From assembly GCF_001556185.1 (NCBI RefSeq), contig NZ_LSIJ01000102.1, forward strand, positions 1-22,943: a stretch of DNA of 22,943 nucleotides. The letters are read 5' to 3'. Position 1 is the stretch's first letter. Each line of letters begins with the position of its first letter. The DNA comes from Sphingomonas sp. CCH10-B3. GTDB lineage: Bacteria > Pseudomonadota > Alphaproteobacteria > Sphingomonadales > Sphingomonadaceae. The notes below the pieces were generated by a model. The model did no database searches, had not been told where the DNA came from, and saw nothing but the letters and a program-made list of their open reading frames with translations. This document shows, in pieces, positions 7,167 to 15,672 of the stretch. The position numbers were made by a program, and so were the translations under genes.

Positions 7167-8128
7167 GACGGCGTCCTCCGGCGTTCCTTGCGGATCTCGA
7201 CGCGCTGCTGCGAACGGCGGTCGCCAAGGCGCAGTTCGGCGCGCTCGAGCAGCCGGTCGACGACCATGAAGCGGCCTGACACGCGGTAGTTGAGGAGCTC
7301 GGCCTGATTGCCTTCGCCAAGCCCGAACAGCGGCGGCATCTGACCTTGCGAAACGCTTTCGGGAAACTCGATGAAAGTCTGCCGCCCGTCATCGAACACG
7401 CGCACCGGTCGCCACGCAGGCCGATCGCCCGACAGACGGTAGGCAAAATTGAGCGCCTCGACCGGAATATTGGCAGCAATTGGTGCTGCGCGCCTCTCGG
7501 CTTCCTGCGCCTGCTGCAAGGCGATCAACTCGTCCTGCGGATAGGTCCAGGAGACCGACGCCATGTAGACCGACGGATTGGCGCGCAGCTCGATATGATA
7601 GGTGCGCCGGTCGGTATTGATGACGAGGTTTGTTGTGATATCGGAGCGGACCGGCTTGACCAGAATGTGGACACGGGCGCTGGCCCCGCGTCCGCTTACG
7701 GTGTCGCCGATCAGCCAGCGCACGGTATCGCCGGCAGCGACAGGTCCGGCGCCAACCAGCTGCTCGCCTTCCTGCAGCGCAATGTCGGTCACCTGTCCCG
7801 GCGCGGTATAGACCTGATAGAGCGCGCCGGGCGCCCAGGCGTAGTTCTGGATCGCGTTGATGAACTGCTCGCCCTCGGGTTGCACGCGCGCGGCGGCGTT
7901 TGCCGCTCCCACCCGATCCCGGGGCAAGGAAGGTTGGGAGCGGCGCGCGGCGGGGGAGGGGGCTCGCCGCGATTCGGATTGCGTCTGCATTGTTGCGCTG
8001 GTCCCCGAATCGATGACCACTTGCGCCGGTTCTAGGGCCACCATCTGTGCTGAAGCCGGACAGGCGGTTGTTCCAAGCAGAACGGGCAAGAGGGTGACCG
8101 CAAGGCGACCGTGAATGGGCGAGATCAT
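7163..8128 (-). CDS. trbG: P-type conjugative transfer protein TrbG (VirB9 family)
   Basis: A 321-residue VirB9-like protein, the outer-membrane-side partner of TrbI in the T4SS core. Residues 1-27 are a signal peptide ending ...CPASA-Q. A low-complexity Ser/Arg/Pro stretch (about 45-75) leads to the conserved core: INAIQNYAWAPGALYQVYTAPGQVTDIALQEGE, then TNLVINTDRRTYHIELR, and the C-terminal VFDDGRQTFIEFPESV...NYRVSGRFMVVDRLLERAELRLG, all family hallmarks. It overlaps trbF by 4 nt at its start and trbI by 4 nt at its end, so the core genes are translationally coupled. Confidence 0.95.
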   Translation of the reverse strand: MISPIHGRLAVTLLPVLLGTTACPASAQMVALEPAQVVIDSGTSATMQTQSESRRAPSPAARRSQPSLPRDRVGAANAAARVQPEGEQFINAIQNYAWAPGALYQVYTAPGQVTDIALQEGEQLVGAGPVAAGDTVRWLIGDTVSGRGASARVHILVKPVRSDITTNLVINTDRRTYHIELRANPSVYMASVSWTYPQDELIALQQAQEAERRAAPIAANIPVEALNFAYRLSGDRPAWRPVRVFDDGRQTFIEFPESVSQGQMPPLFGLGEGNQAELLNYRVSGRFMVVDRLLERAELRLGDRRSQQRVEIRKERRRTPS

Positions 8129-8808
8129 GAGCCAAGTTCCTTTGACCAGTTGATGGCATTGACGAAGATGCCGAGCGGATTCTTGCGCAGGGCATCGGGG
8201 GTGCGCGGGGTCTGGACGGTGATCGTCAGGATCGCGGTCCAGCGACTGGTCTCGGCAAGGCTACCATCGCGGTAGCGGCGTTCGACCCAGGCAACGCGAA
8301 AGCTGGCCGGCGAGGCGCGGATGACGCTGGTGACATCGATCCCGACCTGTTCGCGGCCTACAGCCGCGAAGGGATCGTTGGTCCGGGCATAATCGTTGAG
8401 CACCAATGCGCCGCGGTCGGTGACAAAGTCATAGGCGCGCAGCCAGTTTTGGCGGACAATGATCGGATCGTCGGGAATGCTGCGCACCTGTTCGATAAAC
8501 CGCGCCAGGTGGAAGGCGATCTGCGGGTCGCTTGGGTTAAAGTCGCTGACCGCAGGGGCGACGGCCTGGGCTTCGCCAAGCTTGTCGACCTGCACCACCC
8601 ATGGAATGATCGAGCCCTGTGAACCCTGCCAGACGATCCCCGCAGTGAGACAGGCGGACAGACCGAGCGCGCCGAAAAAGGCATAGCGCCAGCTTCGCGC
8701 CTGTATCCGCGCCGAGCCGATGCGCTCGTCCCAGACTTGGGCTGCGCGTTGGTAGGGCGTCTCCGGTTCGGGCGTCTTGCCGTAGCGGATCGAAGGTCGT
8801 CGGAACAT
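8125..8808 (-). CDS. trbF: Conjugal transfer protein TrbF (VirB8 family)
   Basis: A 227-residue bitopic inner-membrane protein, the VirB8-like assembly factor of the mating-pair-formation complex. One TM helix lies at about 43-62 (AFFGALGLSACLTAGIVWQG) after a polar cytoplasmic tail. The periplasmic NTF2-like domain (IIPWVVQVDKLGEAQAV, HLARFIEQVRSIPDDPIIVRQNWLRAYDFVT, TSRWTAILTITVQTP, NPLGIFVNAINWSKEL) is typical of TrbF. It starts 5 bp after trbL ends and its last 4 nt overlap the trbG start. Confidence 0.95.
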   Translation of the reverse strand: MFRRPSIRYGKTPEPETPYQRAAQVWDERIGSARIQARSWRYAFFGALGLSACLTAGIVWQGSQGSIIPWVVQVDKLGEAQAVAPAVSDFNPSDPQIAFHLARFIEQVRSIPDDPIIVRQNWLRAYDFVTDRGALVLNDYARTNDPFAAVGREQVGIDVTSVIRASPASFRVAWVERRYRDGSLAETSRWTAILTITVQTPRTPDALRKNPLGIFVNAINWSKELGS

Positions 8809-8813
8809 GTGCG

Positions 8814-10139
8814 TCAGTCCTTTTCTGAAGTGTCGATCGACGCGCCGCCGCCGTGGCTGTCGCCCGATTTGAGTGTGTGCGCGGCGATGCTCGCGCCGTG
8901 GGAAATCGTCTGCCGGTCCTTCATCGCCTTGGCCCAGGCTGGCTGGTCGGCACCGGTATCTGACGGCGCAGGCGGCGATGGCGGCGGCGTGTTAGGTCCG
9001 GGCGTGATGCTGCCGCCGGTCTTGGTGATGGCGTCGCGGCTGCCTTCGCGGAACGATTGCTTCACGCCGTCACCGGCCTTCCTCAGCGGCGATGTTGCAG
9101 CGCTGGCGGCATATTCGCCGACGGCACGCGCGCCGCTTGCCACCGCTGCGCCGCCCGACTTGCCGGCAGAGCCGAGGGCGTAAGCCATGGTCGCGCCGCC
9201 TGCGGCGCGCGACGTCCCTTGCGCGACATTGGAGGCAGCACTGGCGACCGCGCCGCCCGCCAGTTTCGCGCCGGCGACAGCGCCTGCGGCAGCGCCGCCC
9301 GCGAGCAGCGCGGTGCCGGCTGCGGCGCCGGCGCCAAGCTGAGGTCCGCCCGACACGATGCCATTGGCGATCCCGGGACCGAAGATGCCAAGGCCGAGCA
9401 GCGCCAGGCTTGCCAGCACGATCGACAGCGCGTCCTCAATCGTGGGTTCGCCCGCGATGGCAGTTGTGAACTCGGAGAAGATGGTCGAGCCGATGCCAAC
9501 GATCACCGCGAGCACCAGCACCTTGATGCCCGACGAGACGACATGGCCAAGAACGCGCTCGGCCATGAAGGCAGTCTTGCCGAACAGGCCGAACGGGATC
9601 AGCACGAAGCCGCAGAGCGTGGCCAGCTTGAACTCGATGAGCGTGATGAACAGCTGAATCGATAGAATAAAGAAGGCGATGATGACGATCGCCCAGGCGA
9701 CCAGCAGGATCACGATCTGCAGGAAATTCTCGAAGAAGCTGACAAAGCCGAGCAGCTCGGAGATCGATTCCAGCAAGGGATAGGCGGCATCGAGCCCCAC
9801 TTGCGCGACCCTTCCTGGCTGTAACAGTTCGGCAGCCGTAAACCCGGTGCCACTGGCCTTGAGGCCAAGCCCGGCGAAACTCTCGAACACGATGCGTGCG
9901 AGGCTGTTCCAGTTGCCGATGATGTAGGCGAAGATCCCGACAAACAGGGTCTTCTTGACGAGGCGGGCAAGAATGTCGTCCTGCTCGCCCCATGACCAGA
10001 ACAGCGCTGCCAGCGTGACGTCGATGACGATCAGCGTGGTCGCGATGAAGGCGACTTCGCCGCCCAGAAGGCCGAACCCGCTGTCAATGTAGCGCGAAAA
10101 GATGTCGAGGAAGCGGTCGACGACGCCGGTGCCACCCAT
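8814..10139 (-). CDS. trbL: P-type conjugative transfer protein TrbL (VirB6 family)
   Basis: A 441-residue polytopic inner-membrane protein, the VirB6-like channel component. Several TM helices are visible in the first 290 residues (VAFIATTLIVIDVTLAALFW, TLFVGIFAYIIGNW, FLQIVILLVAWAIVIIAFFI, GIKVLVLAVIVGIGS, ALSIVLASLALLGLGIFG). A Gly/Ala-rich segment follows (about 290-345), then a Pro-rich polar tail, a normal layout for TrbL. I chose the ATG at 10139 (MGGTGVVDRFLDIFSRYID) because family homology begins there and it is 1 bp from the trbK-alt stop. The longer frame to 10343 would lie inside trbK. Confidence 0.94.
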   Translation of the reverse strand: MGGTGVVDRFLDIFSRYIDSGFGLLGGEVAFIATTLIVIDVTLAALFWSWGEQDDILARLVKKTLFVGIFAYIIGNWNSLARIVFESFAGLGLKASGTGFTAAELLQPGRVAQVGLDAAYPLLESISELLGFVSFFENFLQIVILLVAWAIVIIAFFILSIQLFITLIEFKLATLCGFVLIPFGLFGKTAFMAERVLGHVVSSGIKVLVLAVIVGIGSTIFSEFTTAIAGEPTIEDALSIVLASLALLGLGIFGPGIANGIVSGGPQLGAGAAAGTALLAGGAAAGAVAGAKLAGGAVASAASNVAQGTSRAAGGATMAYALGSAGKSGGAAVASGARAVGEYAASAATSPLRKAGDGVKQSFREGSRDAITKTGGSITPGPNTPPPSPPAPSDTGADQPAWAKAMKDRQTISHGASIAAHTLKSGDSHGGGASIDTSEKD

Positions 10140-10140
10140 G

Positions 10141-10467
10141 TCAGCGATCCCCCGCCATATCGAGGGTGGGATCCCCGCTGTTGTCAGCCACAGGGGGCAC
10201 GACCGCCGCATCACGCTCGGCTTGCCCCAGGAACCGGCGGCGTTCCTCTGCCCAGGCTGCGGTGCAGATATCGACCGATGCCGCCTCAATGCCCAGTCTT
10301 GAGCAATAGCCAAGGGTGGCCTTTGCACCGTCTCCGGATACATCCGCCGCAGCTATCGGAGCGCTTGGCGGCGGCGCAGGCTCTTCGCGCAATTCGAGCA
10401 TGGCCATGGTGATGGCAATGGCGACGAAGGCGCTGGACCCAATCCGCGCAAAGAGCTTGCTGTCCAT
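10141..10467 (-). CDS. trbK: Putative entry-exclusion protein TrbK-alt
   Basis: A 108-residue small protein between trbJ and trbL, the usual trbK position. Residues 1-24 hold one hydrophobic segment (FARIGSSAFVAIAITMAML) that could be a signal anchor. The C-terminal part, YCSRLGIEAASVDICTAAWAEERRRFLG, fits the TrbK-alt pattern: a Cys pair and the xAAWAExRRRFLG ending. TrbK of RP4 is a membrane lipoprotein that blocks entry of the same element; the alt family is assigned that role by position only. The ATG at 10467 is 4 bp after the trbJ stop; a longer start at 10506 would overlap trbJ. Confidence 0.8.
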   Translation of the reverse strand: MDSKLFARIGSSAFVAIAITMAMLELREEPAPPPSAPIAAADVSGDGAKATLGYCSRLGIEAASVDICTAAWAEERRRFLGQAERDAAVVPPVADNSGDPTLDMAGDR

Positions 10468-10471
10468 CGCC

Positions 10472-11230
10472 TCAGTTCCCGAACAGCCGGGCATTGCCCG
10501 GAACATAGGGCCGGCGATCGCCGAGGAAGCGGCGCAGCTGTTCGCGTGCCTGCGCCTTGGCGGTCGCTTGCGCAGCGGCGTCGAGCGATTGTGCGCGCGC
10601 GAGCGAGGCGACCGTGGCGGTCAGGTCCGCGAGTTGCTGCGCCTGCACTGCCAGTAGCTGATTGCCAGCCTGGGCGGCCTGAAGCGCGCCGGTTGCCGAC
10701 TGACTTGAGCCAACGAGGCTGTCGACGGCGGCGCGCGTGCCGTCGATATTGCCAACCACGCCGGCTTGAACCCGTAGGGCATCCTCGAACGCGCCGACGC
10801 TGTTCTGCCACCGGGCTTCAGCACCCTGGACCAGCTCGCGCTGCGGCCCGGTCATCGAGCCCGCGCGATAGTTGTTCTGGAACTCGCGTTCGATCTGACG
10901 GACGTCGTAAGCCACGCGCTGCGCCTGCCCGAGCAAGGCCTGGGTCCGCCGGATCTGCGCCTGCAGCGGTTCGAGCACGGTGAGTGGCAGCGATTGCAGG
11001 TTGCGCGCCTCGTTGACGAGCGAGGTGGCCTGGTTCTGGAGCTGCCAGATCTGGTTGTTGATCTGCTCGAGCGTGCGCGCGGCGGTCAGGATGTTCTGGG
11101 CATAGTTGCGCGGGTCGAACACCACGCCGCCGATCTGGGCGCTGGCGGCCGTCGGCTGCATGGCGCTGACGCTGACCGAGAGGACGGCTGCACCGGCAGC
11201 GAGCATCGAGGCGAGTCTATGGCGTTTCAT
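10472..11230 (-). CDS. trbJ: P-type conjugative transfer protein TrbJ (VirB5 family)
   Basis: A 252-residue periplasmic, VirB5-like protein thought to sit at the pilus or its tip. Residues 1-32 are a signal peptide ending near AASA-Q. The mature protein is nearly all helix and coil-forming, with FDPRNYAQNILTAARTLEQINNQIWQLQNQATSLVNEARNLQSLP, the canonical TrbJ N-terminal segment, and long Gln/Ala-rich helices later. The ATG at 11230 has AGGAG 8 bp upstream; a GTG two codons earlier is possible but lies closer to the SD. It starts 5 bp after the trbE stop. Confidence 0.94.
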   Translation of the reverse strand: MKRHRLASMLAAGAAVLSVSVSAMQPTAASAQIGGVVFDPRNYAQNILTAARTLEQINNQIWQLQNQATSLVNEARNLQSLPLTVLEPLQAQIRRTQALLGQAQRVAYDVRQIEREFQNNYRAGSMTGPQRELVQGAEARWQNSVGAFEDALRVQAGVVGNIDGTRAAVDSLVGSSQSATGALQAAQAGNQLLAVQAQQLADLTATVASLARAQSLDAAAQATAKAQAREQLRRFLGDRRPYVPGNARLFGN

Positions 11231-11235
11231 GGGCA

Positions 11236-13713
11236 CTACTCCTGGGGTTGGTCCAACCGGGGACCGGGCTGGGGAAGGGGCGAAGGGCCGGGCAGTAGCT
11301 CGGCTGCCCAGGCCAGACCGCGATGGCGCAGCCAGCGCGGAGCAAAGTCGGCGCAGCCGTGCACGCCCGTGATCGCATCGATCGCGAGCTGGTCGGCCTT
11401 TGATGAGGTGGCAGTGAAGGCGAGCGCGACTTCGCCCAGGCCAAGTTCGAACAATCGGTTGCCGCGCGCCGACTGACAGTAATAGTCGCGCTTGGGCGTC
11501 GCCCGCGCGATGATCTCGATCTGCCGGTCATTGAGGCCGAAGCGCCGATAGATCGCCAATATTTGTGGTTCGACCGCACGTTCGTTGGGGAGGAAGATGC
11601 GGGTGGGGCAGCTCTCGATGATGGCAGGCGCGATCGCCGAGCTTTCGATGTCGGCGAGGCTCTGGGTCGCAAACACCACGCTCGCATTCTTCTTGCGCAG
11701 CGTCTTGAGCCATTCACGCAGTTGTGCGGCAAAGGCCGGGCTGTCGAGGACAAGCCAGCCCTCGTCGATGATGATCATCGTCGGCGAGCCGTCGAGCCGG
11801 CCTTCGATGCGGTGGAACAGATAGGACAGCACGGCAGGGGCTGCGGCCGAGCCCGTCAGTCCTTCGGTTTCGAAGGCCTGAAAGCTGGCCTCGCCCAGAC
11901 GTTCGCTCTCGGCATCGAGCAGCCGCCCGAACGGCCCGCCAATGCAATAGGGCGCCAGCGCCTGCTTCAAGGCCTGCGATTGGAGCAGGACGGCCAACCC
12001 GGTGAGCGTGCGCTCGGTCATGGGCGCGGTGGCGAGCGAGGTCAGCGCCGACCAGAGATGCTCCTTGGTAGCGGGATCAACCGTTACGCCTTGAGCGGTA
12101 AGGATCGCCTGGAGCCATTCGGCCGCCCAATTGCGCTCCGCCGGTTCGTCGATCCGGGCCAGCGGTTGCAACAGCACCGTGCCAGTGCTGTCCTCAGCCA
12201 GGCCGGAACCGGTCAACGAATTGCCGAGGTCCTGCCAGTCCCCACCGCATGCGAGCGCCGCTGCCCGGATAGAGCCGCCGAAATCGAAGGCAAAGACCTG
12301 GGCGCGATCATAGCGCTGAAACTGCAGCGCCATCAGCGCGAGCAGCACCGACTTGCCGGCCCCGGTCGGGCCGACGATCAGAGTGTGCCCGACGTCGCCA
12401 ACATGGAGCGAAAACCGGAATGGGGTCGAGCCTTCGGTCCGCGCATAGAATAATGGGGCGGCGTTGAAGTGATCGTCCCGTTCCGGCCCGGCCCACACGG
12501 CAGACAGGGGGATCATGTGGGCAAGGTTCAATGTGGAGATCGGCGGTTGCCGGACATTGGCGTAGACATGGCCGGGGAGCGATCCGAGCCAGGCCTCGAC
12601 CGCGTTCATGCCTTCGACGATCACGGTAAAGTCGCGGCCCTGGATGACCTTTTCGACCAGACGCAGCTTCTCCGCAGCCAGCGCCGGATCCTCGTCCCAC
12701 ACCGTCACCGTCGCGGTGACATAGGCCTGGCCGACAAAATCCGATCCGAGCTCCTGCAGCGCGGCATCGGCATCGGCGGCCTTGTTCGAGGCATCGCTGT
12801 CGAGCAGCGTCGAAGCCTCGTTGGTCATCACCTCCTTGAGGATGCTTGCAACCGACTTGCGCTTGGCGAACCATTGCCTGCGGATCTTGGCGGTCAGCTT
12901 TGTGGCGTCGATCTTGTCGAGCATGACTGCGCGGGTCGACCAGCGATAGGCGAAGGCGAGCCGGTTGAGCTCGTCGAGCAGACCCAGGAAGGTGCTGCTG
13001 GGAAAGCCGACCACGGTCAGCGTGCGCAGATGCGCGCGACCGAGGCGCGGCTCGAGCCCGCCAGTTAACGGCTGATCGGCCAGCAGCGCGTCCAGATGCA
13101 TCGGGATCTCGGGAACGCGGACGCGGTGACTGCGGGTGGAAACGCAACTGTGCAGGTATGTCAGCGTCTCACCGTCATCGAGCCACGCGACCTCGGGCAC
13201 AAAGCCATCGATCAGGCGCAGCAGGCGCTCGGTGCGGTCGACGAAGAGGTCGAGCAGTTCTTTGGGATTGATGCCCTTTTCGGCCTTGCCCTCGTAGAGC
13301 CAGCTTTCGGCGCGGGCCGCGTCTTCGGCGGGCGGCATCCACAGCAGGGTCAGGAAATAGCGGCTTTCGAAATGGGCGCCTTCCTCGGCAAACTGCGCGG
13401 CGCGTTCGCGCTCGATTAGCGCAGAAGCGGGATCGGGAAAGTCGCTGTCGGGGTAGTCCAGCGCCGGGCGGCGCACTGCCTCGACGAAGATGGCCCAGCC
13501 TGAACCCAGTCGCCGCAGCGCGCTGTTCAGGCGCGCGGTCGTCGCGATCAGTTCTGCGGGCGTCGCGCTGTCGAGATCGGGACCGCGAAAGCGGGCCGAG
13601 CGCTGAAAGCTACCGTCCTTGTTGAGCACGACGCCGGGTGCGACCAGCGCAGCCCAGGGCAGGAAGTCGGCAAGCCGGTCGGCCTTGTTCCGGTATTCGC
13701 GAAGCGAAAGCAT
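11236..13713 (-). CDS. trbE: Conjugal transfer ATPase TrbE (VirB4 family)
   Basis: An 825-residue cytoplasmic/inner-membrane ATPase that powers pilus assembly and DNA transfer; it is the largest gene of the operon. The N-terminal CagE/VirB4 domain begins MLSLREYRNKADRLADFLPWAALVAPGVVLNKDGSFQ. Walker A is GPTGAGKS at residues 448-455, and Walker B is MIIIDEGW with D650/E651; the conserved FATQSLADI and IFLPN segments follow. All catalytic residues are present, so the protein should be active. It begins 4 bp after the trbD stop. Confidence 0.96.
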   Translation of the reverse strand: MLSLREYRNKADRLADFLPWAALVAPGVVLNKDGSFQRSARFRGPDLDSATPAELIATTARLNSALRRLGSGWAIFVEAVRRPALDYPDSDFPDPASALIERERAAQFAEEGAHFESRYFLTLLWMPPAEDAARAESWLYEGKAEKGINPKELLDLFVDRTERLLRLIDGFVPEVAWLDDGETLTYLHSCVSTRSHRVRVPEIPMHLDALLADQPLTGGLEPRLGRAHLRTLTVVGFPSSTFLGLLDELNRLAFAYRWSTRAVMLDKIDATKLTAKIRRQWFAKRKSVASILKEVMTNEASTLLDSDASNKAADADAALQELGSDFVGQAYVTATVTVWDEDPALAAEKLRLVEKVIQGRDFTVIVEGMNAVEAWLGSLPGHVYANVRQPPISTLNLAHMIPLSAVWAGPERDDHFNAAPLFYARTEGSTPFRFSLHVGDVGHTLIVGPTGAGKSVLLALMALQFQRYDRAQVFAFDFGGSIRAAALACGGDWQDLGNSLTGSGLAEDSTGTVLLQPLARIDEPAERNWAAEWLQAILTAQGVTVDPATKEHLWSALTSLATAPMTERTLTGLAVLLQSQALKQALAPYCIGGPFGRLLDAESERLGEASFQAFETEGLTGSAAAPAVLSYLFHRIEGRLDGSPTMIIIDEGWLVLDSPAFAAQLREWLKTLRKKNASVVFATQSLADIESSAIAPAIIESCPTRIFLPNERAVEPQILAIYRRFGLNDRQIEIIARATPKRDYYCQSARGNRLFELGLGEVALAFTATSSKADQLAIDAITGVHGCADFAPRWLRHRGLAWAAELLPGPSPLPQPGPRLDQPQE

Positions 13714-13717
13714 GGGA

Positions 13718-13993
13718 TCAGACCCTCAGGAAAGTGGGGAAGCGCAGATGCCGTCGCGCGACATCGACGAATTGCGGATCGCGCCGCGCCGCCCAGACCG
13801 AGACCATGTGGCCCAGCGCGAAGATCACCACGCCGGCGATCCACAGGCGCAGGCCAAGCCCGATCGCGGCGGCCAGCGTCGCATTGGTGATCGCCAGCCC
13901 GCGCGGTGCGCCACCAAGCAGGATATGCTCGGTCAGCGCGCGGTGAACCGGAACGACAAAGCCCGGCACGGCTTCTGGCGCCGCGGTCTCCAT
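13718..13993 (-). CDS. trbD: Conjugal transfer protein TrbD (VirB3 family)
   Basis: A 91-residue inner-membrane protein, VirB3-like, that works with TrbE in pilin handling. It carries the family motif VPVHRALTEHILLGGAPRGLAITNATLAAAIGLGL, followed by a second hydrophobic helix (WIAGVVIFALGHMVSVWAA) and a basic C-terminus. Two TM helices are expected. The start ATG at 13993 shares its A with the trbC stop (TGATG), so the genes are coupled. A longer reading frame continues upstream but would overlap all of trbC. Confidence 0.93.
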   Translation of the reverse strand: METAAPEAVPGFVVPVHRALTEHILLGGAPRGLAITNATLAAAIGLGLRLWIAGVVIFALGHMVSVWAARRDPQFVDVARRHLRFPTFLRV

Positions 13994-14325
13994 CAGACGA
14001 GAGCCCCGCCGCCGAACGAGAAGAACGACAGGAAGAAGGATGAGGCGGCAAAGGCGATCGACAGGCCGAACACGATCTGGATCATCCGTCGCGCCCCGCC
14101 CGAGGTGTCGCCGAAAGCGAGTGCTAGACCAGTCGCAATGATGATCATCACCGCGACGATCTTGGCGACGGGGCCCTGGATGGACTCGAGGATCGACTGG
14201 AGCGGCGCCTCCCACGGCATCGATGAGCCCGCCGCATGGGCAGGGCCCGTAATGGCAAGAGCAACGAAGCCGCCGAGCATGGCAGCGGAGAGGCGGGCAC
14301 GGGCGCGCGATAGGGTGCGGATCAC
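13993..14325 (-). CDS. trbC: Conjugal transfer pilin TrbC (VirB2 family)
   Basis: A 110-residue pilin precursor, the major subunit of the conjugative pilus. A signal peptide (about 1-31) ends ...GPAHA-A. The mature part holds the two hydrophobic helices typical of VirB2/TrbC: PVAKIVAVMIIIATGLALAFG and MIQIVFGLSIAFAASSFFLSFFSFGGGALV, with the short polar loop DTSGGARR between them. In RP4 the pilin is processed and cyclised. The ATG overlaps the trbB stop by 4 nt (ATGA). Confidence 0.94.
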   Translation of the reverse strand: MIRTLSRARARLSAAMLGGFVALAITGPAHAAGSSMPWEAPLQSILESIQGPVAKIVAVMIIIATGLALAFGDTSGGARRMIQIVFGLSIAFAASSFFLSFFSFGGGALV

Positions 14326-15305
14326 GATGAAACTCCTGTGGCTGGGGGTGTGATTGGTAGGATCTGGTAGTCGCCGCGATCATCGAGCCCGGTGACCTCA
14401 GCGAGTTCGGCGAGCCGCCGTCCGGTCCCGTCGCGGACCAGGACGGCGATCACATCAATGGTCTCGGCGATCAGCGCGCGCGGCACAGTGACGACGCTTT
14501 CCTGGATCAGCTGCTCCATGCGCCGCAGGACCCCAAGCGCCGATCCTGCGTGGATCGTGCCGACGCCTCCGGGATGGCCGGTGCCCCAGGCTTTGAGTAG
14601 GTCGAGCGCTTCGGCTCCGCGCACCTCGCCGATCGGGATGCGGTCGGGCCGCAGGCGCAGGGCCGAGCGAACCAGGTCGGAGAGCGTGACCACGCCGTCT
14701 TTGGTGCGCAGCGAGACAAGGTTGGGCGCTGCGCATTGCAGTTCGCGCGTGTCCTCGATCAGGACCACGCGGTCGTCGGTCTTGGCGACTTCGGCCAGCA
14801 GCGCGTTGGTGAGGGTGGTCTTGCCGGTCGACGTGCCGCCAGCGACCAAGATGTTCTTCCGGGCCGCAACGGTGCGAACCAGCGCGTCGGCCTGCCATGC
14901 AGACATGATGTTCGCTGCAACGTAATCTGCGAGCGTGAACACCGCGACGGCGGGCTTGCGGATCGCGAAGCTCGGCGCTGCCACCACCGGCGGCAGCAGA
15001 CCTTCGAAGCGCTCACCCGTATCGGGAAGCTCCGCCGACACCCGCGGCGCCTTGGCATGAACCTCGGCTCCGACATGATGCGCCACCAAGCGGATGATCC
15101 GCTCGCCATCGGCAGCACACATCCCGCTCCCCGTATCGGCGATCCCGGCTCCGAGCCGGTCGATCCACAGCCGTCCATCGGGATTGAGCATGACCTCGAT
15201 GACCGAGGCATCTTCAAGCCAGGCGGCAATCTCCGGCCCGAGCGCAGTGCGCAGCATGCGCGCTCCGCGCGACGATGCTTGCGACTGGATGGGGATGACG
15301 CTCAT
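14322..15305 (-). CDS. trbB: P-type conjugative transfer ATPase TrbB (VirB11 family)
   Basis: A 327-residue VirB11-like hexameric secretion ATPase at the base of the T4SS. The N-terminal domain has [18 protein letters not shown]. The ATPase core has Walker A GGTSTGKT at 156-163, then [12 protein letters not shown], the arginine-rich [38 protein letters not shown] (Asp and His boxes), all intact. I chose the ATG at 15305 ([10 protein letters not shown]), preceded by GAGG about 7 bp upstream; a second in-frame ATG at 15338 is possible. It is the first gene of the trb operon. Its SD is buried in a hairpin at 15309-15330. No gene for CopG or TraG/VirD4, which often precede trbB in this type of module, lies directly upstream. 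Confidence 0.95.
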   Translation of the reverse strand: MSVIPIQSQASSRGARMLRTALGPEIAAWLEDASVIEVMLNPDGRLWIDRLGAGIADTGSGMCAADGERIIRLVAHHVGAEVHAKAPRVSAELPDTGERFEGLLPPVVAAPSFAIRKPAVAVFTLADYVAANIMSAWQADALVRTVAARKNILVAGGTSTGKTTLTNALLAEVAKTDDRVVLIEDTRELQCAAPNLVSLRTKDGVVTLSDLVRSALRLRPDRIPIGEVRGAEALDLLKAWGTGHPGGVGTIHAGSALGVLRRMEQLIQESVVTVPRALIAETIDVIAVLVRDGTGRRLAELAEVTGLDDRGDYQILPITPPATGVSS

Positions 15306-15308
15306 GAA

Positions 15309-15330
15309 TTGCCTCGTGTCGGCGAGGCAA
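15309..15330 (-). promoter_or_regulatory. Hairpin covering the trbB ribosome-binding site
   Basis: An 8-bp perfect inverted repeat, TTGCCTCG / CGAGGCAA, with a 6-nt loop. On the minus-strand mRNA the 3' arm contains the GAGG that serves as the trbB SD and ends 3 nt before the ATG at 15305. Folding would block initiation of the first gene of the operon. It may be an attenuator, a binding site, or the terminator of a lost upstream gene. Confidence 0.55.
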
Positions 15331-15617
15331 CCAATCATCGGCTGCGCTCGTGAGGCAGATCAAAGAGACATCAAAGCGGGTGAATGCAACAGCGAGTTGC
15401 GGGCGGCGTATCTTAGCGGAAAGGCAGAAAGGCTAGCGTAGTATGAGCCTCAAATGACCGCTTGATTGGACAATCCGGAAAGTCGGCTTTTAAGCTGTGG
15501 AGGGGCTACGCGGCCCTCCGCTCATAAGGCAAGCATCTTGGCAAGTAAGTCGGCGGAGGCATGTGCACCGACGCGATCAACTGGCGCTTTGCGCGCGCGC
15601 AGCGGGCAGGAGATTTG

Positions 15618-15647
15618 GTGACGCCTGCCGCGGTAACAAGCTATACT
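15618..15647 (+). promoter_or_regulatory. Candidate sigma-70-like promoter of the HEPN-type gene
   Basis: GTGACG (15618-15623) and TATACT (15642-15647) are separated by 18 bp, matching the -35/-10 consensus at 4 of 6 and 5 of 6 positions. Transcription would start near 15654, leaving a leader of about 19 nt before the ATG at 15673. Confidence 0.35.
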
Positions 15648-15672
15648 TGGGCGGCAACGAAGCGGTTGGTCT

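Larger units (their letters stand above)
15306..15672. other. 367-bp non-coding junction between trbB and the cargo genes
   Basis: I see no supported gene here on either strand. It holds the trbB hairpin at its left end and a GGAGGG (15499-15504) / CCCTCC (15514-15519) stem with a 9-nt loop. A candidate promoter for the HEPN-type gene lies at the right. The trb operon promoter should also be here, reading leftward, but no convincing hexamer pair was found. It may mark a recombination joint where cargo was inserted upstream of trbB. Confidence 0.5.

Noticed and set aside
6597..7289. A 230-codon open frame on the plus strand
   Set aside because: Antisense to trbI and trbG; no domain and a heavily Arg-rich translation.
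9080..9330. Gly/Ala-rich repetitive stretch as a separate repeat element
   Set aside because: It is the normal low-complexity C-terminal region of TrbL, not a DNA repeat.
11563..12453. A 296-codon open frame on the plus strand
   Set aside because: It lies fully inside trbE on the opposite strand, a normal shadow in GC-rich DNA, with Arg/Gly/Gln-rich junk composition.
12308..13147. A 279-codon minus-strand frame in trbE
   Set aside because: A different frame of trbE with Arg/Ala/Gly-rich translation and no motif; trbE itself is intact there.
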